Position numbers and translations under genes: made by a program. From NCBI RefSeq assembly GCF_024362525.1, contig NZ_CP101458.1, positions 2,728,001-2,792,000 of the forward strand: a stretch of 64,000 nucleotides of DNA. The letters are read 5' to 3'. The stretch comes from Natrononativus amylolyticus. GTDB taxonomy: Archaea; Halobacteriota; Halobacteria; Halobacteriales; Natrialbaceae. This document shows positions 44,632 to 52,188 of this stretch, piece after piece (within the stretch, counting starts at the first letter, position 1; every line of letters starts with the position of its first letter). Under the pieces are notes generated by a model. The model had not been told where the DNA came from. It saw nothing but the letters and a program-made list of their open reading frames with translations, and did no database searches.

Positions 44632-44706
44632 TCGGCCGCGGGTCGGCGGTTTTTCTCGAGACCGGAGAGTAAGCGTTAACTATCGCGCACGGGTCGTGAC
44701 GGGTGA

Positions 44707-44781
44707 GGGCCCTTAGCTCAGTCTGGTTAGAGCGCTCGGCTCATAACCGAGTGGTCGATGGTTCGAATCCGTCAGGGCCCA
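44707..44781 (+). tRNA. tRNA with anticodon CAT (elongator Met or Ile2)
   Basis: A 75-nt cloverleaf. The acceptor GGGCCCT pairs with AGGGCCC, discriminator A; the anticodon stem CTCGG/CCGAG encloses CTCATAA (CAT); the T-arm sequence is GATGG-TTCGAAT-CCGTC. The G1-C72 start argues against initiator tRNA. Elongator Met and the agmatidine-modified Ile2 both carry CAT, and I cannot separate them here. Its last bases plus the following T (GGGCCCAT) are repeated at 47478-47485. Confidence 0.92.
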
Positions 44782-45358
44782 TCCAAATTCTGCACGGTTC
44801 TGAGCCAACGGAACCGAAGGGTACAACGCCAGTACCTCTTATTTTCGAGATCTCGGTGGTGATCGAACCGTGAGCCGTGTATGGAGTTCATCCAGCTGTT
44901 AGACGTGGGTCGCTGTCGTCGGGTCTTCTCTGATAACCGGTGTGCTGTGGACAGTTAATCAATCAGTGGTTGAGACGTGTTCGGACTAATTGTTCGCGCA
45001 TAGTAGAGTTTCAAATCTGGCTCTGTTGAAATTCTTAATGAGTGATAGGATTCGGCGACCGTGCTAAATACACAGCGCGACTGTGGCACGAGGCAAAGCC
45101 CGATCAGCGTGAAGGGTCGAATGCTCAGGACATAGCGTATACTGCTCACCAATTGGCCAACCAGCGGTACGTTGGTTCCCTGATCAGGCCGGACAGTCTT
45201 CTACCAAGTGAACCCGCGTGTTTATATCTCTAGTATGTGCTCCATACCTTCTGTTATCCGTCACATACTGTTTGGAGAATAGAATTTCAGCAGCCATTTT
45301 TTCGACTTGCTGATGCCAGCCGAAGTATACTGCCAGTAGGGATCAATGATATTAATTC

Positions 45359-46351
45359 ATGTCCAGTAAGCCAGACACGACGATCGCACACGGAGGGACG
45401 ACCAGACACGAAGAGAGAACGACCAGCGATGAGGAGAGATTGACTACTGAAGAGGGAAGATCTCGTCCCCGGGTAATTGATGTAATCACTCTCGTCGGCC
45501 TTGGGTACGTGCTCCGAGATTGGATTGGCCCAATAATCGAAAAGGTCCGTTCTGAGGGCAACGGCTCCTCAAAGCAGGGTCATGGAGTCACTAACACGGT
45601 CAAAAATTATACGGGGGGGATGACCCACGACGCGGCTGATCAAGTCCAGAAGGGTGGTCGAAAAGTAGCAGAAAAGACGGAGGAGACGACTGAGAACGTC
45701 GCCAATCGAATTAGAGAGACCAGCGAGGGACTCGGCGATCAGATCGAAGACGGAAGTAAACAGATCGGTGAGATGGTCGAAGAAAGTGGTGAAGAGGCGG
45801 GCGAGATGCTCAAAGAGGCGGGTGAGATGCTCGAAAAAGGTGGCGAGGAGACCGGCGAGATGCTCGAAGAAGGTGGTGAGGAGACAGCTGAGATGATCGA
45901 AGAAGGTGGTGAAGAAGCGGGCGATATGTTTGAAGAGAGCAGTGAGGAGACAGCTGAGATGATCGAAGAAAGTGGTGAAGAGGCGGGTGAGATGCTCGGA
46001 GAAGGCGGTGAGGAGATTGGCGAAATGTTCGGAGAAGGTGGTGAAGAGGCGGGTGAGATGCTCGGAGAAGGCGGTGAGGAGATTGGCGAAATGTTCGGAG
46101 AAGGTGGTGAAGAGGCGGGTGAGATGCTCGGAGAAGGCGGTGAGGAGATTGGCGAAATGTTCGGAGAAGGTGGTGAAGAAGTGGGCGATATGCTCGAAGA
46201 AGATGGTGAAGAAATGGGCGAAATGCTCGAAGAAGGAGAAGACGATGGTGGGGACACGAGAGAAAAGATGGGGGACGGCGGGAAAGTACCAGTCAAAACG
46301 ACTGATGAGGAAACAATAGTAGAACGTATCCGTCAGACTCTATTAAAATAG
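45359..46351 (+). CDS. Hendecad (11-residue) repeat protein with possible membrane segment
   Basis: A 330-residue protein. Residues ~1-38 are polar; 39-62 (IDVITLVGLGYVLRDWIGPI) could associate with or cross the membrane. From about 130 to 305 it consists of some fifteen 11-residue repeats of the type EMLEEGGEETG, with hydrophobic Met-Leu/Phe/Ile at fixed positions and Glu/Gly elsewhere. Eleven-residue periodicity is that of right-handed coiled coils and LEA-3-like amphipathic helices. Codon choice (gaa, ggt, atg) and GC are unlike the surrounding core genes. Stress protection or membrane-surface scaffolding are possibilities; the function is not known. Confidence 0.8.
   Translation: MSSKPDTTIAHGGTTRHEERTTSDEERLTTEEGRSRPRVIDVITLVGLGYVLRDWIGPIIEKVRSEGNGSSKQGHGVTNTVKNYTGGMTHDAADQVQKGGRKVAEKTEETTENVANRIRETSEGLGDQIEDGSKQIGEMVEESGEEAGEMLKEAGEMLEKGGEETGEMLEEGGEETAEMIEEGGEEAGDMFEESSEETAEMIEESGEEAGEMLGEGGEEIGEMFGEGGEEAGEMLGEGGEEIGEMFGEGGEEAGEMLGEGGEEIGEMFGEGGEEVGDMLEEDGEEMGEMLEEGEDDGGDTREKMGDGGKVPVKTTDEETIVERIRQTLLK
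45980..46177 (+). repeat. 66-bp tandem repeat, three near-identical copies
   Basis: Units starting at 45980, 46046 and 46112 are almost base-for-base identical and each encodes two hendecads (AGEMLGEGGEE and IGEMFGEGGEE). Diverged 33-bp half-units flank them on both sides (about 45750-46260). The identity shows recent expansion by unequal crossing-over or slippage. Confidence 0.9.
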
Positions 46352-46612
46352 GAAACTCCCGAGATGTCGATATTGAATGTGCGCAGTAAGCATATCTACT
46401 GAACGGCCGATTCATTGACTTCGCCGTGAAACAAACAAAGTCGTTGTGCTGCACTAATCCTCTGGATGTTGCAAGCGCTTTCTACCAACTGTTGGATAGG
46501 TTGAACGAGGCCTACGAGATACAGGGCGCAAATGTGACACTCTGTCGACTCACTTACGACTATTGTCGCTCTTCCTTGAGGACGGGAGTGTAGCGCTGTA
46601 TCGCCCTCTTTT

Positions 46613-47038
46613 TCAGCTATCCGGAAGGCGGCCAGGACTGCCGATCTGCGCGAGCAAGGGTGCCGATAGCGCGATTATCGCCAGAACGAGCGTCATGGCC
46701 GTAAAACGCAGTCGCCTGTCGTACTCGTCCGGATCGTTGGGGTCGACGATAACCAGCACAACAACGTGTGTTAGTATTCCCATCGGAGATCGGACGGTCG
46801 GCTGGTCGGCGTCTCGCGGCAGTTTTCGGAGTTGCCACGCCGACCAAACGGTATACCCGAACAGCGAGACTGTGATTCCGACCCACGACGCGGTAACCGC
46901 AGCTATCCCGACCGTCCCACCTCCCTCCGGAACCAGCATCAGGTAGGTTCCGAATCCAATCACTGACAGGAACAGAAAGCCAATGGAGGCTGCAAAGAGC
47001 GCTCCGAATGCTTCTCCAGGCGTGTCTGGAGAAAGCAA
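46613..47038 (-). CDS. Membrane protein with four helices, hypothetical
   Basis: About 141 residues from a TTG at 47038 (MLSPDTPGEAFGALFAASIG), with hydrophobic helices at about 10-35, 40-65, 85-103 and 112-130 and a cytoplasmic-type basic loop (WQLRKLPRDADQ). The frame stays open further upstream, but that part overlaps the PIN remnant on the opposite strand and looks like shadow, so the exact start is uncertain. The family is not recognised. It lies inside the tRNA-associated islet. Confidence 0.6.
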   Translation of the reverse strand: MLSPDTPGEAFGALFAASIGFLFLSVIGFGTYLMLVPEGGGTVGIAAVTASWVGITVSLFGYTVWSAWQLRKLPRDADQPTVRSPMGILTHVVVLVIVDPNDPDEYDRRLRFTAMTLVLAIIALSAPLLAQIGSPGRLPDS

Positions 47039-47110
47039 CCTATCGACACTAACATGAACGCTCCCAGAGCTACCGTTTGATTGTCCCTGCTGATCGTGGA
47101 GAAATCCGGA

Positions 47111-47413
47111 ATGGAACCAGATCGAGTGGCACAGTTCCTCGACCTCCTGTTTCAGTACATTGAGGTCGTCTCTGCCAGTGACTTTTATCCGGCTATCGAG
47201 ACAGCGGACGCAGCAATCGGAGACACCGACCCCGACGATGTGCTGTACCTCGCGTGTGCGATCGCCAGCGATGCTGCCACCTGGAGCGACGATCCTGACT
47301 TCGACAAACAGGACCTGGTCGATACGTACTCGAGGAGTGACGTGATCAACTCGTTTGACGCGCTCCAATCGGCGGACCAGTCCTCAGTTCTACCCGTGCA
47401 CACGCAGAGATGA
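47111..47413 (+). pseudogene. PIN-domain (VapC-like) toxin remnant, N-terminus missing
   Basis: The frame encodes only the C-terminal two thirds of a PIN nuclease: VAQFLDLLFQYIEVVSASDF, then DPDDVLYLACAIASDAATWS, DDPDFDKQDLV and TYSRSDVI. The segment with DD-LYLACAIA and TWSDDPDF is the second acidic cluster of the PIN active site. The first conserved aspartate and the preceding ~50 residues are absent, and no antitoxin is adjacent. It is therefore probably a dead relic at the right end of the islet. An in-frame codon at 47081 exists but does not restore the domain. Confidence 0.7.
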
Positions 47414-47477
47414 CTGATCGCCACTATACAGCGCCCCAAGTGGGTCAGTATAGGCATTCGAGGGAATGCGTACAGTT

Positions 47478-47601
47478 GGGCCCATGAAACCCGCGAGCGA
47501 CAGCGAGCGGTGTTGAACGAACCGCTGCCGGTTTGAACCAGACCAGTCGCGCGCAGCGAAGCGAGCACGCCTGGGCGTGGTTCATAATCCGGCAGGGTCC
47601 G
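47478..47601 (+). repeat. Displaced tRNA-tail hairpin module (matches tRNA CAT)
   Basis: The module starts with GGGCCCAT, identical to the end of the tRNA at 44707. Further on, GAACCAGACCA (from 47535) and CTGGGCGTGGTTC (47571-47583) form an inverted repeat around GCGCAGCGAAGCGAGCACGC, then GGTTCATAATCCGGCAGGGTCCG (split here for reading: 47579-47601) resembles the T-arm and acceptor of the same tRNA. It has the same order as the module after tRNA-Phe. Confidence 0.75.
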
Positions 47602-47675
47602 TAGCGAGGCTCGCGTTCGCTCACCTCGAGACGCCGGACGGACGGATTCAACTGACCGCGGCCCGTACGATTCCT

Positions 47676-47927
47676 GTGACTCCGAACCGAGACGAGACGG
47701 CCGCACCCCCCACGGCCGTCGTGAGAGCGATCGTCGACGCGCCACAACCCGTGGTAAACACGCGCTATCTCGCCGGCGAGTTCGACGTCGAGCCCGCGGA
47801 ACTCCGCGAGGAGCTGTACGAGTTAGTAGACGACGGCGTCCTCGAGCACCTCGAGATACGCGGTCGGACCCACCTCTGGTGGCTCTCGCTCGAGGCGGAA
47901 GCCGACCTGGACGACTGGCTCGAGTAG
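47676..47927 (+). CDS. Small winged-helix DNA-binding protein
   Basis: About 83 residues if translation begins at GTG 47676. AVVRAIVDAPQPVVNTRYLA is the first helix, EFDVEPAELREELYELVDDG the recognition helix, and VLEHLEIRGRTHLWWLSLEA the beta wing, the plan of haloarchaeal phage-repressor-like and MarR-type mini wHTH proteins. The same frame is open to 47577, but that part lies within the tRNA-tail hairpin and is unlikely to be translated. It is the first gene beyond the islet border. Confidence 0.65.
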   Translation: MTPNRDETAAPPTAVVRAIVDAPQPVVNTRYLAGEFDVEPAELREELYELVDDGVLEHLEIRGRTHLWWLSLEAEADLDDWLE

Positions 47928-48018
47928 CGTCCGCCTCGCATTGGCAGGGATACCGGTGTGCAGGTTACCCGCGAGCTGCCCTGCGGTTGCGCCGGAACCA
48001 GCGGGCAGGAGGTCCGTA

Positions 48019-48153
48019 TCAGCTCTGGGTGAACACCCGGATGAGCACGCCAGTGAGGATGACGAGCAAGCCGAGGATCGTTGCGATCGGCGGGATCGGA
48101 ACGAAGAGCAGGACAACGCCGGCGAGGATGACGATCGTCGAGGGACGGACCAT
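48019..48153 (-). CDS. Small membrane protein (44 aa)
   Basis: A 44-residue frame, MVRPSTIVILAGVVLLFVPI followed by a second hydrophobic stretch (ATILGLLVILTGVLIRVF) and TQS. It makes a two-helix membrane hairpin with a Pro-Ile-Pro-Pro turn. Such miniature transmembrane proteins are widespread in haloarchaea; the role is unknown. It has the opposite orientation to the wHTH gene. Confidence 0.65.
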   Translation of the reverse strand: MVRPSTIVILAGVVLLFVPIPPIATILGLLVILTGVLIRVFTQS

Positions 48154-48233
48154 ACGATACTCTCACCGGGGACGGGGGAACGGCTGCTGCAGGCAGTCTC
48201 CGAGGACTTAAGTCCGCTCTCGAGATCGACGCC

Positions 48234-48380
48234 TCACCGGCGGCGAACGTACAGCACCCAGACGCCGAGCGCGAGCAGGAGCAGCCCCCACCAGAGCGAG
48301 TCGCCGGGAAGGACCTTGAGAATCAGCGTCACGATACCGGAGGAGACGAGCGACCAGCCGAGCGTCGTCTGATAGGCCAT
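48234..48380 (-). CDS. Small membrane protein (48 aa)
   Basis: A 48-residue frame beginning MAYQTTLGWSLVSSGIVTLI with two hydrophobic segments (about 8-22 and 29-43) and a basic end, YVRRR. Its composition and two-helix layout are like the adjacent 44-residue protein, with which it may form a transcription unit (80-bp gap). The family is unknown. Confidence 0.65.
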   Translation of the reverse strand: MAYQTTLGWSLVSSGIVTLILKVLPGDSLWWGLLLLALGVWVLYVRRR

Positions 48381-48505
48381 GGCGCGAGTACAGTGTCAGC
48401 GGGTGTATAACTTCGGATCGTCGGGATCGATTGAGGATTCCCCCGAGAGCACCAGGGCCATCGTCGAATAGTATCGTTTACTACAGTCGCTCGAGAAGGA
48501 CGACC

Positions 48506-49228
48506 ATGACCGAGACTCGAGTCGCCCATCCGACGGTTCCGCAGGTCGCCCTGATCGGGCTGTTCGTCACCGCGCTGGTGACCGCTCAGCTGACGGCCTC
48601 GAAGGTGCTCGCGTTCTCCCTGCCCGTCTCGCTGCCGGTGACCGGTGCGGAGCTCGTGTTGCCGGGAGCGGCGCTCGCCTACGCGCTGACCTTCCTCGCG
48701 AGCGACTGTTACTCCGAGCTGTACGGGCGCAGGGCCGCCCAGGTGGTCGTCAACGTCGCCTTCGCGATGAACTTCGTCGTCCTGCTTCTCGTCTGGTCGA
48801 CGATCGCCGCCCCGGCAGCCGAGGAGAGCATCGATCCGGGGATGTTCGCTGACGTCCTCGGCGCCTCGACGAACATCGTCGCCGGCAGCCTGCTCGCCTA
48901 CGTCGTCAGCCAGAACTGGGACGTCGTCGTCTTCCACCGCATCCGCGAGTACACCGACGGCGACCACCTCTGGCTGCGAAACGTCGCCTCGACAGCGAGC
49001 AGCCAGGCGATCGACACCGTGATCTTCGTCGGGGTCGCCTTCGCGCTCGCGCCGGCGGTCTTCGGCGTCGGCGTCACCCTGCCGACCGAGGTCCTGGTCT
49101 CGCTGATCGTCGGCCAGTACCTCCTCAAACTGGCCATCGCCGTCCTCGATACGCCGGTCGTCTACGCCGTCGTCGCGCTGGTTCGTTCGAGGGAAGCCGC
49201 CCGGAGCGACGAGCCGGTTTCCGCGTGA
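48506..49228 (+). CDS. Queuosine/archaeosine precursor transporter (YhhQ/VUT family)
   Basis: A 240-residue polytopic protein with about six helices. FVTALVTAQLTASKVLAFSL and LPGAALAYALTFLASDCYSE are the family hallmark (N-terminal helix and the DxxxExxG-like loop), then GRRAAQVVVNVAFAMNF and WLRNVASTASSQAIDTVIFV. The VUT/YhhQ family imports 7-deazaguanine precursors; in archaea preQ0 is used to make archaeosine in tRNA, so this is salvage. ATG 48506 was chosen over a frame opening upstream that would add a polar leader. Confidence 0.9.
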   Translation: MTETRVAHPTVPQVALIGLFVTALVTAQLTASKVLAFSLPVSLPVTGAELVLPGAALAYALTFLASDCYSELYGRRAAQVVVNVAFAMNFVVLLLVWSTIAAPAAEESIDPGMFADVLGASTNIVAGSLLAYVVSQNWDVVVFHRIREYTDGDHLWLRNVASTASSQAIDTVIFVGVAFALAPAVFGVGVTLPTEVLVSLIVGQYLLKLAIAVLDTPVVYAVVALVRSREAARSDEPVSA

Positions 49229-49286
49229 GACGGCCCGACCGAAACCGGAACCGGAGAGTTTAGTGAGTCGACCGAGAGCCACGGGT

Positions 49287-50384
49287 ATGGACGAGAGAGT
49301 ATACGAGCACGCCGAGGTGCTGGTCGACTGGAGCGCGCGGGTAGAGCGCGGCGACGACGTCGTACTGAGCGTCGGTCCCGACGCCCACGAACTGGCCGTC
49401 GCCGTCGCCGAGAAACTGGGCGAACGCGGCGCGAACCTGCTGGCGACGTACAGTTCGGGCGAACTCGAGCGGGCCTACCTCCAGGCCCACGACGGCGAGT
49501 TCGACGAGGACCCCGCCCACGAGCGCGCGCTCGTCGAGAACGCGGACGTCTACCTCTCGATCGGCGGCGGGCGGAACACGAGCGCGAAAGCCGACGTGCC
49601 GAGCGAGATCCGACAGAAGCGGCGAAAAGCCCTGAAAAAGACGCGCGAAGCGCGCTACGATACCCGCTGGGTGTCGACGGTCCACCCGACCCGGTCGCTG
49701 GCCCAGCAGGCGAACATGGCGTTCGCGGAGTACCAGGCGTTCGCCTACGACGCCATCCTCCGGGACTGGGAGGAACTCGCCGAGGAGATGGCCCGGCTGA
49801 AGGCGCTGCTCGACGAGGGCGAGGAGGTCCGCCTCGTCAAAGAGGGGACCGATCTCGCGATGCGGATCGACGGCCGAACCGCCGTCAACAGCGCCGCGTC
49901 CGTCGATTATGACTCCCACAACCTGCCCAGCGGCGAGGTGTTCACCGCCCCCTACGGCACCGACGGCGAGGTCGCCTTCGACGTCCCGATGACGATCAAC
50001 GGCGAGGCGGTCCGCGACGTCCGCCTCGAGTTCGACGACGGCGAGGTCGTCGCCCACGACGCCGCCCAGGGGGCCGACGTGATCGGCGAGATCCTCGACA
50101 CCGACGAGGGGGCCCGCCGGCTGGGCGAACTCGGCATCGGCATGAACCGGGGTATCGACCGGTACACCGACAACATCCTCTTCGACGAGAAGATGGGGGA
50201 TACGGTTCATCTCGCGGTCGGCCGCGCTTACGACGCCTGCCTTCCGGACGGCGAGTCCGGCAACGACTCGGCGGTCCACGTGGACATGATCACCGACGTC
50301 AGCGAGGAGTCGAGACTCGAGATCGACGGCGAGGTCGTCCAGCGAAACGGGCGGTTTCGGTGGGAGGACGGGTTCGAGGGGTGA
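49287..50384 (+). CDS. Aminopeptidase, M29 family
   Basis: A 365-residue metallo-aminopeptidase of the thermophilic M29 type. The N-terminal domain (HAEVLVDWSARVERGDDVVL ... IGGGRNTSAKADVPSE) leads to a C-terminal catalytic domain with LPSGEVFTAPYGTDGEVAFD (the zinc Glu) and GMNRGIDRYTDNILFDEKMG, then HLAVGRAYDACLPDGE and HVDMITD with metal-binding His and Asp. It releases N-terminal residues from peptides in the cytoplasm. ATG 49287 is set by the conserved N-terminus; the adjacent upstream codons are non-family. Confidence 0.93.
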   Translation: MDERVYEHAEVLVDWSARVERGDDVVLSVGPDAHELAVAVAEKLGERGANLLATYSSGELERAYLQAHDGEFDEDPAHERALVENADVYLSIGGGRNTSAKADVPSEIRQKRRKALKKTREARYDTRWVSTVHPTRSLAQQANMAFAEYQAFAYDAILRDWEELAEEMARLKALLDEGEEVRLVKEGTDLAMRIDGRTAVNSAASVDYDSHNLPSGEVFTAPYGTDGEVAFDVPMTINGEAVRDVRLEFDDGEVVAHDAAQGADVIGEILDTDEGARRLGELGIGMNRGIDRYTDNILFDEKMGDTVHLAVGRAYDACLPDGESGNDSAVHVDMITDVSEESRLEIDGEVVQRNGRFRWEDGFEG

Positions 50385-50741
50385 GACCGCGTCGGGAGCC
50401 CGTTAGCAACCTGTTAACGGAGTTTCGGCGTTCGTCTCGGAAGTAAATACACTCATAATAATGTACCATACAGGCGTCGTATCGAGTACCGCCTGACCGG
50501 CGGCGGCACGTAGCCGGTCGGGATGAGTCGACCGTGTCTCGTCCCGGTCCCCGATTTCGACAGTTGTCTGCCCGCCCCGCCGGAGGCGGAACGTATCCGG
50601 CCTGCATCAACCCGTGGCCGTCTGCTGTCGGGCGAGTCGCGGCGACTCGCCTCACAGGCAGACGTTCGACATCACCCCGTCTCCGAACACGCGATCGGAG
50701 ACGACGTTTATTCCCCCCGAGACCGAACCGGTGAGACGAAC
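50385..50741. other. Intergenic region, structured, no gene
   Basis: This 357-bp gap holds no credible reading frame. Its left third is AT-rich (ACACTCATAATAATGTACC, about 50448-50467) and may contain a promoter; the right third contains two strong hairpins described separately and GTTTATTCC (50706-50714), a likely TATA element about 30 nt before the next ATG. Confidence 0.55.
50620..50702 (+). other. Pair of strong hairpins upstream of the DUF309 gene
   Basis: GGCGAGTCGC (50631-50640) and GCGACTCGCC (50642-50651) are perfect complements one base apart, extended outward by GTCTGC-TGT (50620-50628) pairing with ACA-G-GCAGAC (about 50654-50663) around one bulge. A second hairpin GTCTCCGA/TCGGAGAC (50679-50686 and 50695-50702) follows. 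Both lie upstream of the probable TATA element, so they could be a terminator of unknown RNA, a protein-binding site or a small RNA. Confidence 0.55.
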
Positions 50742-51353
50742 ATGTACGTCGCACTCCGGGCCGGCGCCGCGATTTACAACGACGGCCACGTCCACGCCGC
50801 TCACGACGCCTGGGAGCCGACGTGGCTCGATCTCGAGTCGGGCACCGACGACGAGCGGTTGCTCCACGGGTTGATCCAGTTCACCGCCGCGGTCTACCAC
50901 GCCCGCAGGCGGAACTGGGAGGGGGCGGTGGGGCTGGCGACCAGCGCGACCGAGTACCTCTCGGGGCTGCCTGCGACCTACCGGGGGGTCGGCCTCGAGC
51001 CCGTCCGCGGCTACCTCGCGGTGCTGGCTGCGGATCCGGCGGTGATCGAGCGCCGTCGGCCGCCCGAGCTGACCGTCGAGAGCGCGACGCCGCGCCTGGT
51101 GACCCTCGACGCCGCCGAGACGGCCCTCGCGGCCGTCGTCCTCGCCGAGGAGTTGGGGTACGACGAGGACGTCTTCGAGACCGCTCGAGCGTACGCGCTG
51201 GCGGATCTCGAGGGCGGCGACGGGAGCCGGTTCGTCGCGCTCCTGTTCGACTTCGTCCGCGAACCGAAGAACCGGGGGGTCGTCGCGCAGCGACTCGAAG
51301 GTCACGTCGCCCGTCGAGCGGCGAGAGAGCGGGACGTCGACGGGCTGTTCTGA
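50742..51353 (+). CDS. DUF309 family protein
   Basis: A 203-residue helical protein. The N-terminal half has the DUF309 signature: GAAIYNDGHVHAAHDAWEPT, then LLHGLIQFTAAVYHARRRNW, where His-x-x-x-Glu-like and Leu-x-x-Gly-Leu-Ile-Gln positions are conserved. It may be a ferritin-like or metal-binding small domain; no reaction is known. The C-terminal half is an extra helical region with acidic character. It converges with the next gene without a gap. Confidence 0.85.
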   Translation: MYVALRAGAAIYNDGHVHAAHDAWEPTWLDLESGTDDERLLHGLIQFTAAVYHARRRNWEGAVGLATSATEYLSGLPATYRGVGLEPVRGYLAVLAADPAVIERRRPPELTVESATPRLVTLDAAETALAAVVLAEELGYDEDVFETARAYALADLEGGDGSRFVALLFDFVREPKNRGVVAQRLEGHVARRAARERDVDGLF

Positions 51354-52097
51354 TCAGTCGTGGGCGGCGGAGTTGTCCCGCGGCTCGTAGCCGAGGACCT
51401 CCCGGGCCCGGTCGATGGAGTAGTACTTGCGGTCGTTGTCCGAGATGCCGTAGACGAGCTCGTAGCCGTACTCCGCCCGGAGACAGCGGTCGAAGAGGTG
51501 CGCACAGTCGCGGTAGGAGAGCCACATCGCCTGGCCGCGCTCGTAGTCGATCGGCGGGTGCCCCTTCGTGAGGTTGCCGATCCGGACGCAGACCACCGAG
51601 AGTCCGTACTCGTCGTGGTAGTACCGGCCGAGGGTTTCCCCGGCGGCCTTCGAGACGCCGTAGAGGTTCCCCGGGCGGGGGAGTTCGGTGCCGTCGAGGC
51701 GGAACTCGTCGTGGGGGCGGTACATGTCGGGGGTGCGTTCGTCGGTCTCGTAGGCGCCGACGGCGTGGTTCGAGGAGGCGAACGCGACCCTCTCGACGCC
51801 CGCGTCGACGGCTCCCTGGAAGACGGCGTGGGTGCCGTCGATGTTGTTCGCCAGGACGCTGCCCCACGGCGCCTCCGGACGCGGGTCGCCCGCGAGGTGG
51901 ATTACGGCGTCGATTCCCTCCATCGCCTCGTACACGGCGTCATCGTCCGTGATGTCCGCGACGACGAACTCGCCCGGCAGCTCCTCGGTGGGCGGTTCGC
52001 GGTCGAGCAACCGCCACTCGTACTCGTCGGCGAGGTCGGCGAGGATCGCCTGGCCGACGCGCCCCGCAGCCCCGGTCAACAGGACCGACTGTGCCAT
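51354..52097 (-). CDS. NAD-dependent epimerase/dehydrogenase (Azf-like)
   Basis: A 247-residue extended SDR. VLLTGAAGRVGQAILADLAD is the Rossmann motif TGAxGxxG; AVIHLAGDPRPEAPWGSVLA follows; the active site is FASSNHAVGAY with Ser, and NLYGVSKAAGETLGRYY with Tyr and Lys. Haloarchaeal proteins of this type include the NAD-dependent glucose-6-phosphate dehydrogenase Azf and uronate dehydrogenases; length and motifs fit either. The start is the ATG at 52097; an upstream extension of the same frame is antisense to mptD. Confidence 0.85.
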   Translation of the reverse strand: MAQSVLLTGAAGRVGQAILADLADEYEWRLLDREPPTEELPGEFVVADITDDDAVYEAMEGIDAVIHLAGDPRPEAPWGSVLANNIDGTHAVFQGAVDAGVERVAFASSNHAVGAYETDERTPDMYRPHDEFRLDGTELPRPGNLYGVSKAAGETLGRYYHDEYGLSVVCVRIGNLTKGHPPIDYERGQAMWLSYRDCAHLFDRCLRAEYGYELVYGISDNDRKYYSIDRAREVLGYEPRDNSAAHD

Positions 52098-52188
52098 TCG
52101 TTCGGTGTGAGGGCGACGGGCGATAAGTAACGTACGGTTCCAGCGCACCACCGGAACGCCCTTGGTCAGCGCCGGCGAGGCCCCGCAC

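Larger units (their letters stand above)
44783..47477 (+). mobile_element. AT-richer islet integrated at the 3' end of tRNA (CAT)
   Basis: Base composition changes sharply right after the tRNA and recovers near 47.45 kb. The left border is the tRNA 3' end GGGCCCAT (44775-44782); the same 8 bp recur at 47478-47485, as expected for att core repeats. Directly beyond the right copy comes the hairpin module that other tRNAs in this window carry at their own 3' ends. Contents: a hendecad-repeat protein, a membrane protein and a PIN-domain fragment. No integrase is visible, so it would be a decayed or non-autonomous element. 44783-45358 (576 bp) and 46352-46612 hold no convincing gene. Confidence 0.7.

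Noticed and set aside
44955-45233. Two overlapping frames of about 65 codons in the islet
   Set aside because: They have opposite strands, no recognisable motif, no promoter and non-haloarchaeal composition; chance frames in an AT-richer segment.
45750-46260. CRISPR array or DNA-level regulatory repeat
   Set aside because: The 33/66-bp repeats have no spacers and stay in frame as protein hendecads, so they are coding repeats.
47577-47675. N-terminal extension of the wHTH protein
   Set aside because: These codons come from the tRNA-tail hairpin; translation more likely starts downstream.
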